A DNA stretch of 64,000 bases from DATHZQ01 sp963823505 (GTDB lineage Bacteria; Actinomycetota; Acidimicrobiia; Spongiisociales; UBA5794), in the NCBI GenBank assembly GCA_963823505.1, contig CAWGLY010000005.1, positions 1,612,001 through 1,676,000 of the forward strand, written 5' to 3'. Below the pieces are notes generated by a model. It made no database searches, was not told where the DNA came from, and saw only the letters and a list, made by a program, of their open reading frames with translations. The stretch's first letter is position 1; every line of letters starts with the position of its first letter. The translations under genes were made by a program, and so were the position numbers. Shown here one piece after another: positions 41,598 through 49,970 of this stretch.

Positions 41598-42800
41598 CTA
41601 CATCCTCTCGATCATGGCGGTGGCGAACTCGCTGGTCTTCACCTCGGTCGCATCGTCCATGAGCCTGGCGAAGTCGTAGGTGACGATGCGGTCGGCAATC
41701 GCAGCTTCGAGGCTCGACTCGATGAGGTCGGCCACCGCAGTCCAGCCCATGTAGCGGAACATGTTGGCCCCGGACAGGATGACGGAGCCGGGGTTGACTT
41801 TGTCCATGCCCGCGTACTTGGGAGCCGTCCCGTGGGTTGCCTCGAAGATGGCGTGCCCTGTGTCGTAGTTGATGTTGCCCCCCGGGGCGATGCCGATGCC
41901 GCCGACCTGGGCGGCGAGGGCGTCGGAGATGTAGTCCCCGTTCAGGTTCATCGTGGCAACGACGTCGTACTCGGCCGGCCGGGTCAGAATCTGCTGGAGA
42001 AACGCATCGGCGATGGAGTCCTTGACGAGCAACTTGTCGCCTGGATTGCCACCGCAGTCCTCCCACGAGACGGCCACGTCGGCGAACTCTTCCTTCACCA
42101 ACTCGTAGCCCCACGTGCGGAAGGCGCCTTCGGTGAACTTCATGATGTTGCCCTTGTGCACCAGCGTGACCGATGGACGGTCGTTCGCCAGCGCATACTT
42201 GATGGCGGCGCGGATGAGGCGCCGTGAGCCGGTCTTCGACACCGGCTTGATCCCGATCCCACTGTCTTCTCTGATGTCCCATCCATAGGTCTCGTCGAGA
42301 AACTCGAGGAGCTGTTCGGCACCTTCGGTTCCTGCTTCGAGCTCTTTGCCGGCGTACACGTCCTCGGTGTTCTCCCGGAAGATGACCATGTCGACCAGCT
42401 CAGGATGCTTCACGGGTGAGGGAACGCCCGTATACCAGCGCACCGGACGCAGGCACACATACAGATCCATGATCTGGCGAAGCGCGACATTGAGGCTGCG
42501 AATCCCGCCACCGACCGGCGTGGTCAACGGGCCCTTGATCCCGACGAGATGGCTGCGGAAGCTGTCGACCGTTTCTTCGGGCAGCCATTGACCGGTTTGA
42601 TCGAACGCCTTCTGCCCTGCCAGGACCTCGAGCCACTCCACCTTCTTCGAGCCACCAGACGCCTGCTCAACCGCAGCATCGAAGACACGTACGGCCGCCG
42701 CCCAGATGTCCGGGCCGATGCCGTCGCCTTCGATGTAGGGCAGGATCGGGTCATCAGGCACCACCAGGCCGTCAGGCCCCATCGTGATCTTCTCGGGCAT
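41598..42800 (-). CDS. icd: NADP-dependent isocitrate dehydrogenase
   Basis: This 400-aa homodimeric-type enzyme is close to E. coli Icd: YIEGDGIGPDIW, RSLNVALRQIMDLYVCLRPVRWY (Ser102 equals the regulatory phospho-Ser113 of E. coli), PSPVKHPELVDMVIFRENTEDVYAG, and the NADP-specificity region THGTAPKYAGMDKVNPGS. It starts at ATG 42800 behind GAGGAG. The E. coli-like type is notable because many actinobacteria use the monomeric or the eukaryotic-type enzyme. Confidence 0.95.
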   Translation of the reverse strand: MPEKITMGPDGLVVPDDPILPYIEGDGIGPDIWAAAVRVFDAAVEQASGGSKKVEWLEVLAGQKAFDQTGQWLPEETVDSFRSHLVGIKGPLTTPVGGGIRSLNVALRQIMDLYVCLRPVRWYTGVPSPVKHPELVDMVIFRENTEDVYAGKELEAGTEGAEQLLEFLDETYGWDIREDSGIGIKPVSKTGSRRLIRAAIKYALANDRPSVTLVHKGNIMKFTEGAFRTWGYELVKEEFADVAVSWEDCGGNPGDKLLVKDSIADAFLQQILTRPAEYDVVATMNLNGDYISDALAAQVGGIGIAPGGNINYDTGHAIFEATHGTAPKYAGMDKVNPGSVILSGANMFRYMGWTAVADLIESSLEAAIADRIVTYDFARLMDDATEVKTSEFATAMIERM

Positions 42801-42895
42801 TGTGTCTCCTCGATGTCGACGGCAGAGGTTGGTCGCCACGAGGCTAGTGGGGTGTCACCCGATCAGCGTCTGGGGCGCCCGTCACAGACCGGCAT

Positions 42896-42929
42896 GCCAT
42901 GACCGTCGTACGGGGAGAACGGTCATGGC
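42896..42929 (-). terminator. 11-bp stem-loop at the end of the purN operon
   Basis: GCCATGACCGT (42896-42906) and ACGGTCATGGC (42919-42929) pair perfectly around a 12-nt loop, 13 bp past the DUF1330 stop on the minus strand. Confidence 0.7.
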
Positions 42930-42942
42930 CGCGTGCCTGCGC

Positions 42943-43362
42943 TCACCCGTGGCGCGGAGTCTCCTCGACAGGTAGCAGCCGCGAATCTTCCAGTGCGGCG
43001 ACGCGGTGACCGATGCCCGAGAGATACTCATCGTCCTCCGCCATCGCAAACATCGCCGCTGCGCTTGCATGGCGCACCAGCATCACCAGATCCCATCGCT
43101 CCGCGAGCGGGCCGATGAGGAAAGAGCCGCCCTCGCCAAGAAACGTCACCTCGGCTCCTGCGGCGTCGAGGAACGGCAGCGTGTGATTGAAGTAGCGTTC
43201 GTAGGCCGCCCGTCCCGTGATCGGCTCAGCAGGCGCCAGCTCCGGATTCTGCGAATAGTCCGCCTCCGGACGGAACCGCAACAGGTTCAGCATCGTGACC
43301 GGGCCGGCGATTTCACGATCGAGAAACCGCCTGCCGCTCTCGTTGGTTGGCTCAATGTGCAA
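42943..43362 (-). CDS. DUF1330 family protein
   Basis: This 139-aa ferredoxin-like-fold protein has the typical opening (GPVTMLNLLRFRPEADY), the AYERYFNHTLPFLDAAGAEVTFLGEG middle and the catalytic-looking WDLVMLVRHASAAAMFAMAEDDEYL. It starts at TTG 43362 inside the folD 3' end (11-bp overlap), so it is coupled to folD. Members of the family have no firmly known function. Confidence 0.8.
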   Translation of the reverse strand: MHIEPTNESGRRFLDREIAGPVTMLNLLRFRPEADYSQNPELAPAEPITGRAAYERYFNHTLPFLDAAGAEVTFLGEGGSFLIGPLAERWDLVMLVRHASAAAMFAMAEDDEYLSGIGHRVAALEDSRLLPVEETPRHG

Positions 43363-44227
43363 TGGAAGCCACGTACCCTGAAGCGGCCTCTGCAGCGATC
43401 ACCGTGTTCAGGAGGAGCGACGCGATCGTCATGGGGCCGACGCCGCCGGGCACCGGCGTGATCGCCCCGGCGACTTCGGCGACGGACTCAAAATCGACGT
43501 CACCAACGAGGCCGTCATCGGTTCGGTTGATCCCGACGTCTATGACCGTGGCTCCGGGCTTGACGAAGTCCGCGGTGATCATTTGGGCACGGCCGACGGC
43601 TGCCACCAGGATGTCGGCTTCTCTGGTCACGGCTGCAAGGTCGGGCGTGCGACTGTGCGCCTGGACCACCGTGGCATCAACGCCTTTGGCTCCGAGCAGC
43701 AGCGCAAGGGGCCGCCCCACCAGAAAACTGCGCCCGACGATCACGGCGCGTTTACCGACCGTCTCGATGTCGTAGTGGTCGAGGATGCGCATCACCCCAC
43801 TCGGCGTTGCGGGACGCGGCCCCGGCCGCTCCAGCACCACGAGACCGAGGTTGTAGGGGTGCAGCCCGTCCGCATCCTTGTGAGGGTCGATGGTCTCGAC
43901 CGCACGATTGCCGTCGAGCCCATCCGGCAGTGGCAGCTGCACGATCATGCCGTCCACACGGTGGTCGGAGTTGAGCTCCCTGATGAGGCTCTCCACGTCG
44001 TTCTGGGTGGCCTTCTCTGCCAGATGGCGATCGAAGGACACCATCCCCGCGGCGACGGCCGCCTTGTGTTTGTTGCGCACGTACACCTGTGATGCGGGGT
44101 CGGCTCCGATCATCACTGTCGCCAGACCCACCGAGCGCCCTCGTTGTGCGAGCGCGGCAACTCGCTCGGCAACTTCAGCCCGCACCACTTTGGCAACCTC
44201 ACGCCCAGAGAGAACTTGTGCTGTCAA
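43352..44227 (-). CDS. folD: Bifunctional methylenetetrahydrofolate dehydrogenase/cyclohydrolase FolD
   Basis: This 291-aa enzyme interconverts 5,10-methylene-THF and 10-formyl-THF. It shows the YVRNKHKAA active-site Lys (about residue 54), MIVQLPLPDGLD, the NADP-binding VIVGRSFLVGRPLALLL and the C-terminal TPVPGGVGPMTIASLL. Its TTG start overlaps the purH stop (TTGA). It supplies the 10-formyl-THF used by PurN and PurH just upstream, a metabolically coherent operon. Confidence 0.95.
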   Translation of the reverse strand: MTAQVLSGREVAKVVRAEVAERVAALAQRGRSVGLATVMIGADPASQVYVRNKHKAAVAAGMVSFDRHLAEKATQNDVESLIRELNSDHRVDGMIVQLPLPDGLDGNRAVETIDPHKDADGLHPYNLGLVVLERPGPRPATPSGVMRILDHYDIETVGKRAVIVGRSFLVGRPLALLLGAKGVDATVVQAHSRTPDLAAVTREADILVAAVGRAQMITADFVKPGATVIDVGINRTDDGLVGDVDFESVAEVAGAITPVPGGVGPMTIASLLLNTVIAAEAASGYVASIAH

Positions 44228-45780
44228 TGTCGGAAATGCCTCCTGCCCGTGAATACGAGCGTCATGCCGCGTTCGTTTGCGGCCGCAATGACTTCATCGT
44301 CGCGCATCGATCCGCCCGGTTCCACCAGGGCCACGATCCCGGCGTCCGCCAGCACGTCGAGACCGTCGCGAAACGGGAGAAACGCATCACTTGCGGCCAC
44401 AGCCCCTGCGGCGCGATCGCCTGCGCGGGCAAGGGCACGTTCGGCAGCACCCACCCGGCTCTGATCGCCCGCCCCGACGCCGACGGCCGACCGGTCGACC
44501 GCGACCACGATGGCATTGGACTTGGTGTGGGCCGCCACGGTCCAGGCGAACTCGAGCTCGGCCCTAAGGCCGGCAGAAGGCTTGGGGCCGGCAACGACGT
44601 CCCAGCTTTCCGCCGTAGACCCCGCCGCGGCGCCAACGGCGTCACGCTGCTGGGCGACAAAGCCGTCTTCGACCCTCCGCAGGTCGAGATCCCTACCTGC
44701 CGGCATGGCAGCGACGAGCACACGCACGTTCTTCTTGGCGGCGAGAACGTCAGCCGCCTCAGCAGTGACGCTCGGAGCGATCACGACCTCGACGAAATTC
44801 GCTGCGATGGCCTCAGCCGTGGCATCGTCGAGAGGCCTGTTGAGTGCGACCACGCCGCCAAATGCCGACAACGGGTCGCAAGCCCATGCCTTGCGGAAGG
44901 CCGCCTCGATGGTGTCGCAGGACGCCGCTCCGCAGGCGTTGGTGTGCTTCACGACAACCACTGCCGCATCGGGCAGCTCAGACGCCAACCGCCAAGCTGC
45001 CTCCGCATCGATGTAGTTGTTGAACGACATCGCCTTGCCCTGCCGCTGGTCGGCAGCGAGCCACCATGGCTCAGTCCCGGCCTGCGCGTAGATCGCCGCC
45101 GCTTGGTGGGGGTTCTCGCCGTATCGCAGCTCCTCGATGCGGATCAACGGGAGGACCATGCGCCTCGGCAGCCTTTCACTGCGCTCCATCCACGCGACGA
45201 TCGCGGCCTCGTAGGCCGCGGTGCGGAAGAACGCCGCCGTGGCGAGATCTCGCCGCTGGGCAGAAGTCAACCCTCCCGCCTCGATGGCCGCGGCCACCTC
45301 GTCGTACTGGTCTGCCGACGTCACGGCTCCTACCCACTCGTGGTTCTTGGCGGCGGCACGAATCATGGTGGGCCCGCCGATGTCGATCTTCTCGATCGCA
45401 GCAGAGTCGGTCACTCCCGGCATCGCCACCGTCGCCTCGAACGGGTAGAGGTTCACGACGACCAGCTCGAAGGGCGCAATGCCCCGCATCTCGAGGTCGG
45501 TGCGGTGCTCGTCGTTCCCACGATCGGCGAGGATCCCGCCGTGGATGTGGGGGTGGAGCGTCTTGACTCGGCCCCCCAGCATCTCGGGAGCGCCCGTCAC
45601 GTCGGCCACCTCGGTGACCGGAACCCCTGCGTCGATCAGCGCTCTCGCCGTCCCCCCGGAAGATACGATCTCGACGCCGGCGGCAGCGAGTCTCCCGGCG
45701 AACGGCACGATGCCGGTCTTGTCCCAGACCGAGACGAGTGCCCGCTTGACGGGGAGGCGTTGCACGGGTGGCGGGCTCAT
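44224..45780 (-). CDS. purH: Bifunctional AICAR transformylase/IMP cyclohydrolase PurH
   Basis: This 518-aa protein catalyses the last two steps of IMP synthesis. The N-terminal cyclohydrolase domain has SVWDKTGIVPFAGRL, SSGGTARAL and GRVKTLHPHIHGGIL. The C-terminal transformylase domain has ELRYGENPHQAAAIY, MSFNNYIDAEAAW and the catalytic VVKHTNACG. ATG 45780 overlaps the purN stop (ATGA) and has GGAAGG seven bases upstream. Confidence 0.95.
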   Translation of the reverse strand: MSPPPVQRLPVKRALVSVWDKTGIVPFAGRLAAAGVEIVSSGGTARALIDAGVPVTEVADVTGAPEMLGGRVKTLHPHIHGGILADRGNDEHRTDLEMRGIAPFELVVVNLYPFEATVAMPGVTDSAAIEKIDIGGPTMIRAAAKNHEWVGAVTSADQYDEVAAAIEAGGLTSAQRRDLATAAFFRTAAYEAAIVAWMERSERLPRRMVLPLIRIEELRYGENPHQAAAIYAQAGTEPWWLAADQRQGKAMSFNNYIDAEAAWRLASELPDAAVVVVKHTNACGAASCDTIEAAFRKAWACDPLSAFGGVVALNRPLDDATAEAIAANFVEVVIAPSVTAEAADVLAAKKNVRVLVAAMPAGRDLDLRRVEDGFVAQQRDAVGAAAGSTAESWDVVAGPKPSAGLRAELEFAWTVAAHTKSNAIVVAVDRSAVGVGAGDQSRVGAAERALARAGDRAAGAVAASDAFLPFRDGLDVLADAGIVALVEPGGSMRDDEVIAAANERGMTLVFTGRRHFRH

Positions 45781-46400
45781 AGGACTTCCTTCCATGTGAC
45801 GTGACGACCCGTGACCTCGAGGCCGCCCCTGGCGAAGACGTCGATCACTCTCGGATACAGCCGATGCTCGACCTCCTGTAGCCGGGCATGAAGTGAGTCC
45901 TCCGTGTCGTCGGCGAGGACTGCGATGGCCTCCTGGGCGATGATCGGCCCGACGTCGACCTCCTCGTCAACGTAATGCACCGTGACCCCCGTCACCTTGA
46001 CCCCATGGTCCAGCGCTTCCCTGACGGCATGGATCGTTGCCGGGAAGGCTGGCAGCAGTGAAGGATGAATGTTGAGGATACGGTGGGAAAAGCGGGTGAT
46101 CGCCTCAGGTGACAGAATGCGGAGAAAGCCGGCGAGAACCAGCGCAGCAGCGCCATGCGCTTCGGCCGCATCGCAAACCGCCTGGGAGAACGTCGCCCGC
46201 TCCCGATAGTCCGACCACGCAACCACCTCGATCGCTACGCCTGCGCCTTGCGCCCGCTCGAGCGCCTTCACCCCGGGACGATCGGAGATCACGACGACGA
46301 CGTCTGCGCCCCACCCCGGGTCCTGTGCCGCATCGAGGATGGCCTGGAGGTTGGTGCCACTACCGGACACCAGCACGGCGATGGGGAGACGTTCGGACAT
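45777..46400 (-). CDS. purN: Phosphoribosylglycinamide formyltransferase PurN
   Basis: This 207-aa enzyme formylates GAR using 10-formyl-THF. It has the nucleotide loop GSGTNLQAILDA and the catalytic Asn-His-Asp: RILNIHPSLLPAFP and VDEEVDVGPIIAQE. I chose ATG 46400; an upstream TTG (46427) abuts its only Shine-Dalgarno-like sequence and would be poorly spaced. It is the first gene of purN-purH-folD-DUF1330. Confidence 0.94.
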   Translation of the reverse strand: MSERLPIAVLVSGSGTNLQAILDAAQDPGWGADVVVVISDRPGVKALERAQGAGVAIEVVAWSDYRERATFSQAVCDAAEAHGAAALVLAGFLRILSPEAITRFSHRILNIHPSLLPAFPATIHAVREALDHGVKVTGVTVHYVDEEVDVGPIIAQEAIAVLADDTEDSLHARLQEVEHRLYPRVIDVFARGGLEVTGRHVTWKEVL

Positions 46401-46452
46401 CGTCGGCGAGGATACTGCGGTGTTCAACTCCCCCAGCGGCGAGCCGGCATGC

Positions 46453-46659
46453 TCAGTCCTGCGCCACCCCGAGGATGTCGCCTGGTTGGCAGCGGAGCGC
46501 CTCGCATATGGCTTCGAGCGTCGAGAACCGGATGGCCTTGGCCTTGCCGGTCTTGAGGATCGACAGGTTTGCCAGGGTGATGCCGACGTGTTCCGACAGC
46601 TCGGTCAGGGTCATCCCACGAGCCTCGAGCACGGCGTCGAGCGTCACGACAACGGGCAT
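46453..46659 (-). CDS. XRE/Cro-family transcriptional regulator
   Basis: This 68-aa helix-turn-helix protein (YozG-like) reads TLDAVLEARGMTLTELSEHVGITLANLSILKTGKAKAIRFSTLEAICEALRCQPGDIL. It is the usual companion of DUF2975 membrane proteins, whose gene ends one base upstream. It probably represses its own promoter at the inverted repeat 47333-47363 (inference). Confidence 0.88.
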   Translation of the reverse strand: MPVVVTLDAVLEARGMTLTELSEHVGITLANLSILKTGKAKAIRFSTLEAICEALRCQPGDILGVAQD

Positions 46660-46660
46660 C

Positions 46661-47332
46661 TCAAATGGCCGCCTTGTCGAAGTCGCTCAGGATGACGGCT
46701 TCGGCGAACACCTCGGCGAGTGCCAGCACGGCGACGCCCGTGACCGCCATCATCCACATTCCACCGCCGGACAGTGGCACATGGATCGCAATGTCGGAGT
46801 CGAGCGTCTGGTTCAGCAGCATCCTTGCCGAGACATCCACCGCAACCACCGCAAGCAGCGCCGCTCCCAGCCACCGCAACCGGACGACGTTGCGATCGAC
46901 GAATGGCTCGCCGGCTCGGGCACTGTCGACCAGTCGCCTCATGCTGAGCAAACCGACCCACGCGGCACCGAGCCACGCCACGGCGGCGACGGCGAGCACG
47001 ATTCTCGAGTCACGGTCGTCGTGCGCCACCCCGACCGGGACGACCACTTTGGGCGCCCCGTCGACCGCTCTGTGCTCGCGACCGATCTCGAAGTTCTCGT
47101 AGGTGAGGCTGGCATCGCCTCCGACTCCGATACGTCGGAGATCGTCGAACTCAACCACGAAGGGTGACTCGAGGTGGGCGTCCACAGAGAACGACGCTTT
47201 CCCGAAGGCGGCCAGGACGAGGAGTGGGACGGCCAAGGCCGTGACCACGATGAGCAGGAGGGTGAGCAGGCGCAGCAGGTTGTGGAACAGCCGAAGCCTG
47301 GGCGAATCGCTGGTGTGTGGTGCGTTCTTCAT
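46661..47332 (-). CDS. DUF2975 membrane protein
   Basis: This 223-aa protein has four membrane helices (LLRLLTLLLIVVTALAVPLLVLA, IVLAVAAVAWLGAAWVGLL, WLGAALLAVVAVDVSARML, MWMMAVTGVAVLALAEVFAEAV), with an extracellular loop between the first two. The last helix and FAEAVILSDFDKAAI are the DUF2975 signature. ATG 47332 lies 8 bp after a -10 box, so the mRNA appears leaderless. The XRE gene follows directly. Such pairs are thought to form membrane-linked regulatory switches; the signal is unknown. Confidence 0.85.
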   Translation of the reverse strand: MKNAPHTSDSPRLRLFHNLLRLLTLLLIVVTALAVPLLVLAAFGKASFSVDAHLESPFVVEFDDLRRIGVGGDASLTYENFEIGREHRAVDGAPKVVVPVGVAHDDRDSRIVLAVAAVAWLGAAWVGLLSMRRLVDSARAGEPFVDRNVVRLRWLGAALLAVVAVDVSARMLLNQTLDSDIAIHVPLSGGGMWMMAVTGVAVLALAEVFAEAVILSDFDKAAI

Positions 47333-47363
47333 ATCGATAAACAATAACAAATCGTTTATCGAT
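47333..47363. promoter_or_regulatory. 10+10 inverted repeat operator at the DUF2975/XRE promoter
   Basis: ATCGATAAAC (47333-47342) and GTTTATCGAT (47354-47363) are perfect inverted repeats with an 11-bp spacer in an AT-rich island within GC-rich DNA. A related third half-site (TATCAATAAC) lies at 47364-47373. The repeat spans the -10 box and start point. Confidence 0.75.
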
Positions 47364-47369
47364 TATCAA
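47341..47369 (-). promoter_or_regulatory. Leaderless promoter of DUF2975-XRE
   Basis: On the minus strand TTGATA (47364-47369) and TATTGT (47341-47346) are separated by exactly 17 bp. The ATG begins 8 bp after the -10 box, so transcription should start at or next to it. Confidence 0.7.
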
Positions 47370-47386
47370 TAACATTCTTGCCGGCT

Positions 47387-48388
47387 TCAGCGGCGATGAG
47401 CGGTGAAGAACTCCCAGATGATGCGCGAGGCGTCGACGCTCTGGTTCGAGGCGAAGAACCCGCCCCCCGCCGAACCCGGCCAAGAATGTGGGCCACCTTC
47501 GATGGTGTGGAACAGCACGTCGACTCCGCCTGCGCACCCCGTCCATCGGTCTGTGATCACATCGTCCTCGATCCGCTGCCGTTCGGGAACCGGGCTGCAC
47601 TCCGCCCGAGCCGCCCACCCCGCTGCCCATGTCGGGATGTCGGGAAGCAACCGCCCCACCCCGCGGAACGGCACGATGAGATCCGTCGTGCCGTGGAAGG
47701 TCACGATCGCTACCGGCTGCACCGGGTTGCAGGAGTCCTCGAGCGGGTACTGACCAGAAACGGTGCCGACCGCGGCGAAGATGTCTGCGGCGTCGCAGGC
47801 AAGCCGGTGCGCCATCCCCCCTCCGTTGGAGAATCCTGAGGCGAATACCGCGTTGCGATCGAGGGAGACCCGCCCGGCGACGTCTTCCACCACTTCGCGG
47901 ATGAATTGCACATCGGCCGCAGATCCCGGCTCATCCGGCTGCGGGTTCCACGTAGGCAGATCGCCCCGCGCCGCCGGCTGTGCAACCACAAAACCCTGCT
48001 GATCGGCGAGCGCACGCATCCCGCTCGCCTCGTCGTGTGCCTGCGGGCTCGACCCGAGCCCGTGAAGATCGACGACCAGCGCCGCGCCGGCTGCCGGCAG
48101 GTCGGCGGGCACGTGAAGGTCGTAGGTCCGTTCGACGCCGGCGACGTCCAAGGTCACGGAGGTGGTCGTCGATGGGCCCGAAGGCGTGCGGCTCGAGGGG
48201 GTCGGCGGGGCGGACGACGGTGGCGCCGAAGAGGTCGCCTGCGGCCCGCTCGTCGAGGTACCTGCCGTCGTGGATACGGCCGTCGTGGAAGGCTCGGCGG
48301 GCCCTCCGCCGCCGGTCGAAGCGCATGCCCCGGCGACGAGCACGATCGTCAGCCATGTCACGAGACGAGGTCGGCGGCCCTCAGCCAT
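47387..48388 (-). CDS. Secreted lipoprotein esterase of the PHB depolymerase/LpqC family
   Basis: This 333-aa α/β-hydrolase begins MAEGRRPRLVTWLTIVLVAGAC (lipobox Cys near residue 22), followed by a Ser/Thr/Pro-rich linker (about 25-70). The esterase domain has the oxyanion region VDLHGLGSSPQAHDEASGMR, the nucleophile elbow GFSNGGGMAHRL (Ser in GFSNGG), FHGTTDLIVPFRG with the acid, and the catalytic His in EGGPHSWPG. Likely substrates are polyesters or feruloyl-type esters. It overlaps the preceding glutaminyl-cyclase gene by 8 bp. Confidence 0.88.
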   Translation of the reverse strand: MAEGRRPRLVTWLTIVLVAGACASTGGGGPAEPSTTAVSTTAGTSTSGPQATSSAPPSSAPPTPSSRTPSGPSTTTSVTLDVAGVERTYDLHVPADLPAAGAALVVDLHGLGSSPQAHDEASGMRALADQQGFVVAQPAARGDLPTWNPQPDEPGSAADVQFIREVVEDVAGRVSLDRNAVFASGFSNGGGMAHRLACDAADIFAAVGTVSGQYPLEDSCNPVQPVAIVTFHGTTDLIVPFRGVGRLLPDIPTWAAGWAARAECSPVPERQRIEDDVITDRWTGCAGGVDVLFHTIEGGPHSWPGSAGGGFFASNQSVDASRIIWEFFTAHRR

Positions 48389-49319
48389 CGACAAAAGCCA
48401 CCTCGAAGACCACATCCCACAACTTGCCGGTGACAAGAAAGACTCCCCGCTCGGCGTCGTAGGCAATGCCATTGAGCACAGCCCCGGCGTCGTCCGCACC
48501 GGCCAACGCCACCAGCTCGGAGGCATCGATCAGCGCGGTGACCTCGCCGCTGCCGGGTTCAACGACAATGATGTCGGCGGACTTCCACACGTTGGCGAAG
48601 ACGAAGCCGCCGACGCACTCGAGCTCGTTCAGGTTGACGACGGGTTCACCTTCGAGCGTCACCTCGACCGTACCGATTTCAGCAAACGTTGCTCGATCGC
48701 GGAAGGTCAGTTCCGAAGTGCCATCGGACATCACCAGTGTTTGGCCACCGTCACACAGCCCCCAGCCTTCCCCCGTGTAGGTGAGCGTGCCCACCCGATC
48801 GAGCGTAGATGCGTCCCATACGAGTGCCTGCTCCGACTGCCAGGTCAACTGAACCAGCCGACCGTCGACGAGCTCCAGACCCTCCCCGAACAGCTCCTCC
48901 GGCAGGGATTCGCTTGCCAGCACCTCTCCGGTCCCCCTGTCGACCAGCCGGACCGTGGAACGGCCGTACAGGCCTGTGCTCTCGTAGAGCACATCGCCTC
49001 GCACCACAAGGCCCTGGGTGAAGGCCGCAGAGTCGTGGGGCAAGGTGTCGAGGACTGAAGGGATCCAGCGGTCGACGCCTGCCGTCGGGGCCGGATACCC
49101 GGTTGGAGGGTCCGGGGCCTCCGCAACGGAGAGTGTCGTGGTGGTCGAGGGGGCAGGCGACACGTTCGGCGTGGTCGTGACCTCAGGCTCTGCGACAACG
49201 CTCTCGTCGATTGCCGTGCCAGGCTCGAAACCATCGACGTCGGCCACCGGAGACCCACAGGCCGCCAGAAGCGTGACGCCGCCAACCACAAGTGCGACCG
49301 CGCCGCCCAGGCCCCTCAC
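48381..49319 (-). CDS. Glutaminyl-peptide cyclotransferase lipoprotein
   Basis: This 312-aa exported protein starts at GTG 49319 with a lipoprotein signal (VVGGVTLLAAC, Cys near 20) and a Thr/Pro-rich linker. The catalytic region is a β-propeller of the plant-type glutamine cyclotransferase family: SVLDTLPHDSAAFTQGLVV, LYESTGLYGRSTVR, GEGLELVDGRLVQLTWQ, NLNELECVGGFVFANVWKSADI and VLNGIAYDAERGVFLVTGKLW. It would form N-terminal pyroglutamate on secreted peptides. The start overlaps the LysE stop (GTGA). Confidence 0.9.
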   Translation of the reverse strand: MRGLGGAVALVVGGVTLLAACGSPVADVDGFEPGTAIDESVVAEPEVTTTPNVSPAPSTTTTLSVAEAPDPPTGYPAPTAGVDRWIPSVLDTLPHDSAAFTQGLVVRGDVLYESTGLYGRSTVRLVDRGTGEVLASESLPEELFGEGLELVDGRLVQLTWQSEQALVWDASTLDRVGTLTYTGEGWGLCDGGQTLVMSDGTSELTFRDRATFAEIGTVEVTLEGEPVVNLNELECVGGFVFANVWKSADIIVVEPGSGEVTALIDASELVALAGADDAGAVLNGIAYDAERGVFLVTGKLWDVVFEVAFVDG

Positions 49320-49912
49320 CGGGCGACCGCGTCCCAGATGAGGAGCGCACCCATGAACAGGAGGAGAGTCCCGCTCGCCACGAGCAACCGGGTGTACCAG
49401 GGCGTGCCCTCGAGACGTTTGCCGTGCGATGCGAGGTAGGCCACGCCGACCTTCGTTGTCACCATGAGCCCGTAGAAGCCGGCGAGGAACGCCACCGCCC
49501 GCTGCGGCGTGTCGGACCATGCGGTGACGAGGATCGGAGCGCCGACGGTGAGCCAGAACAACCACGGATGCGGGCTCAGGAGGTTGGTCACCACGCCCTT
49601 CAGCAGATCCGAGCCCACGGGAGAATCGGCGGACCCGTCTTCGCCTGCGGTGCGGATCGTGTCGTAGCCCAGCCACAGCACGAACAGCCCCCCGGCAAGC
49701 GACAGCCAGCGCACGATGCCGTCCGACATCGCACCGACGACCAACAGCGAGATCGGGATCACCGGGACGTCGGCGAGGGGTGGCGCAAACGCCACCGTGG
49801 CACCGGCGCGAAAGCCCTTGCGGATCGACGTCACCATGATGAGAGTATGGAGGGGACCGGGGACTATCCCCGCACCCCAGCCCAACCCCGCACCGAGCAG
49901 GAACTCAGTCAC
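49316..49912 (-). CDS. LysE-family exporter
   Basis: This 198-aa membrane protein has about five or six helices and the LysE features GWGAGIVPGPLHTLIMVTSIRKGFRAG, PLADVPVIPISLLVV and NLLSPHPWLFWLTVGAP. Members export amino acids or small metabolites; the substrate is not predictable. It starts at GTG 49912 without a clear ribosome-binding site, 58 bp after sucD, and precedes the cyclase and esterase genes in one run. Confidence 0.85.
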   Translation of the reverse strand: MTEFLLGAGLGWGAGIVPGPLHTLIMVTSIRKGFRAGATVAFAPPLADVPVIPISLLVVGAMSDGIVRWLSLAGGLFVLWLGYDTIRTAGEDGSADSPVGSDLLKGVVTNLLSPHPWLFWLTVGAPILVTAWSDTPQRAVAFLAGFYGLMVTTKVGVAYLASHGKRLEGTPWYTRLLVASGTLLLFMGALLIWDAVAR

Positions 49913-49933
49913 GATCGACCACCGAGCAGATCA

Positions 49934-49949
49934 CCGGCGCACTCGCCGG
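49934..49949 (-). terminator. Short hairpin between sucD and lysE-like gene
   Basis: CCGGCG (49934-49939) and CGCCGG (49944-49949) flank a 4-nt loop 21 bp after the sucD stop; a weak candidate terminator. Confidence 0.4.
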
Positions 49950-49970
49950 CAGCCGAGAGACGTGCGACCG

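Noticed and set aside
48389..48526. Longer start for the LpqC-type esterase
   Set aside because: Upstream codons lie inside the glutaminyl-cyclase gene and would bury the lipoprotein signal peptide; ATG 48388 is preferred.
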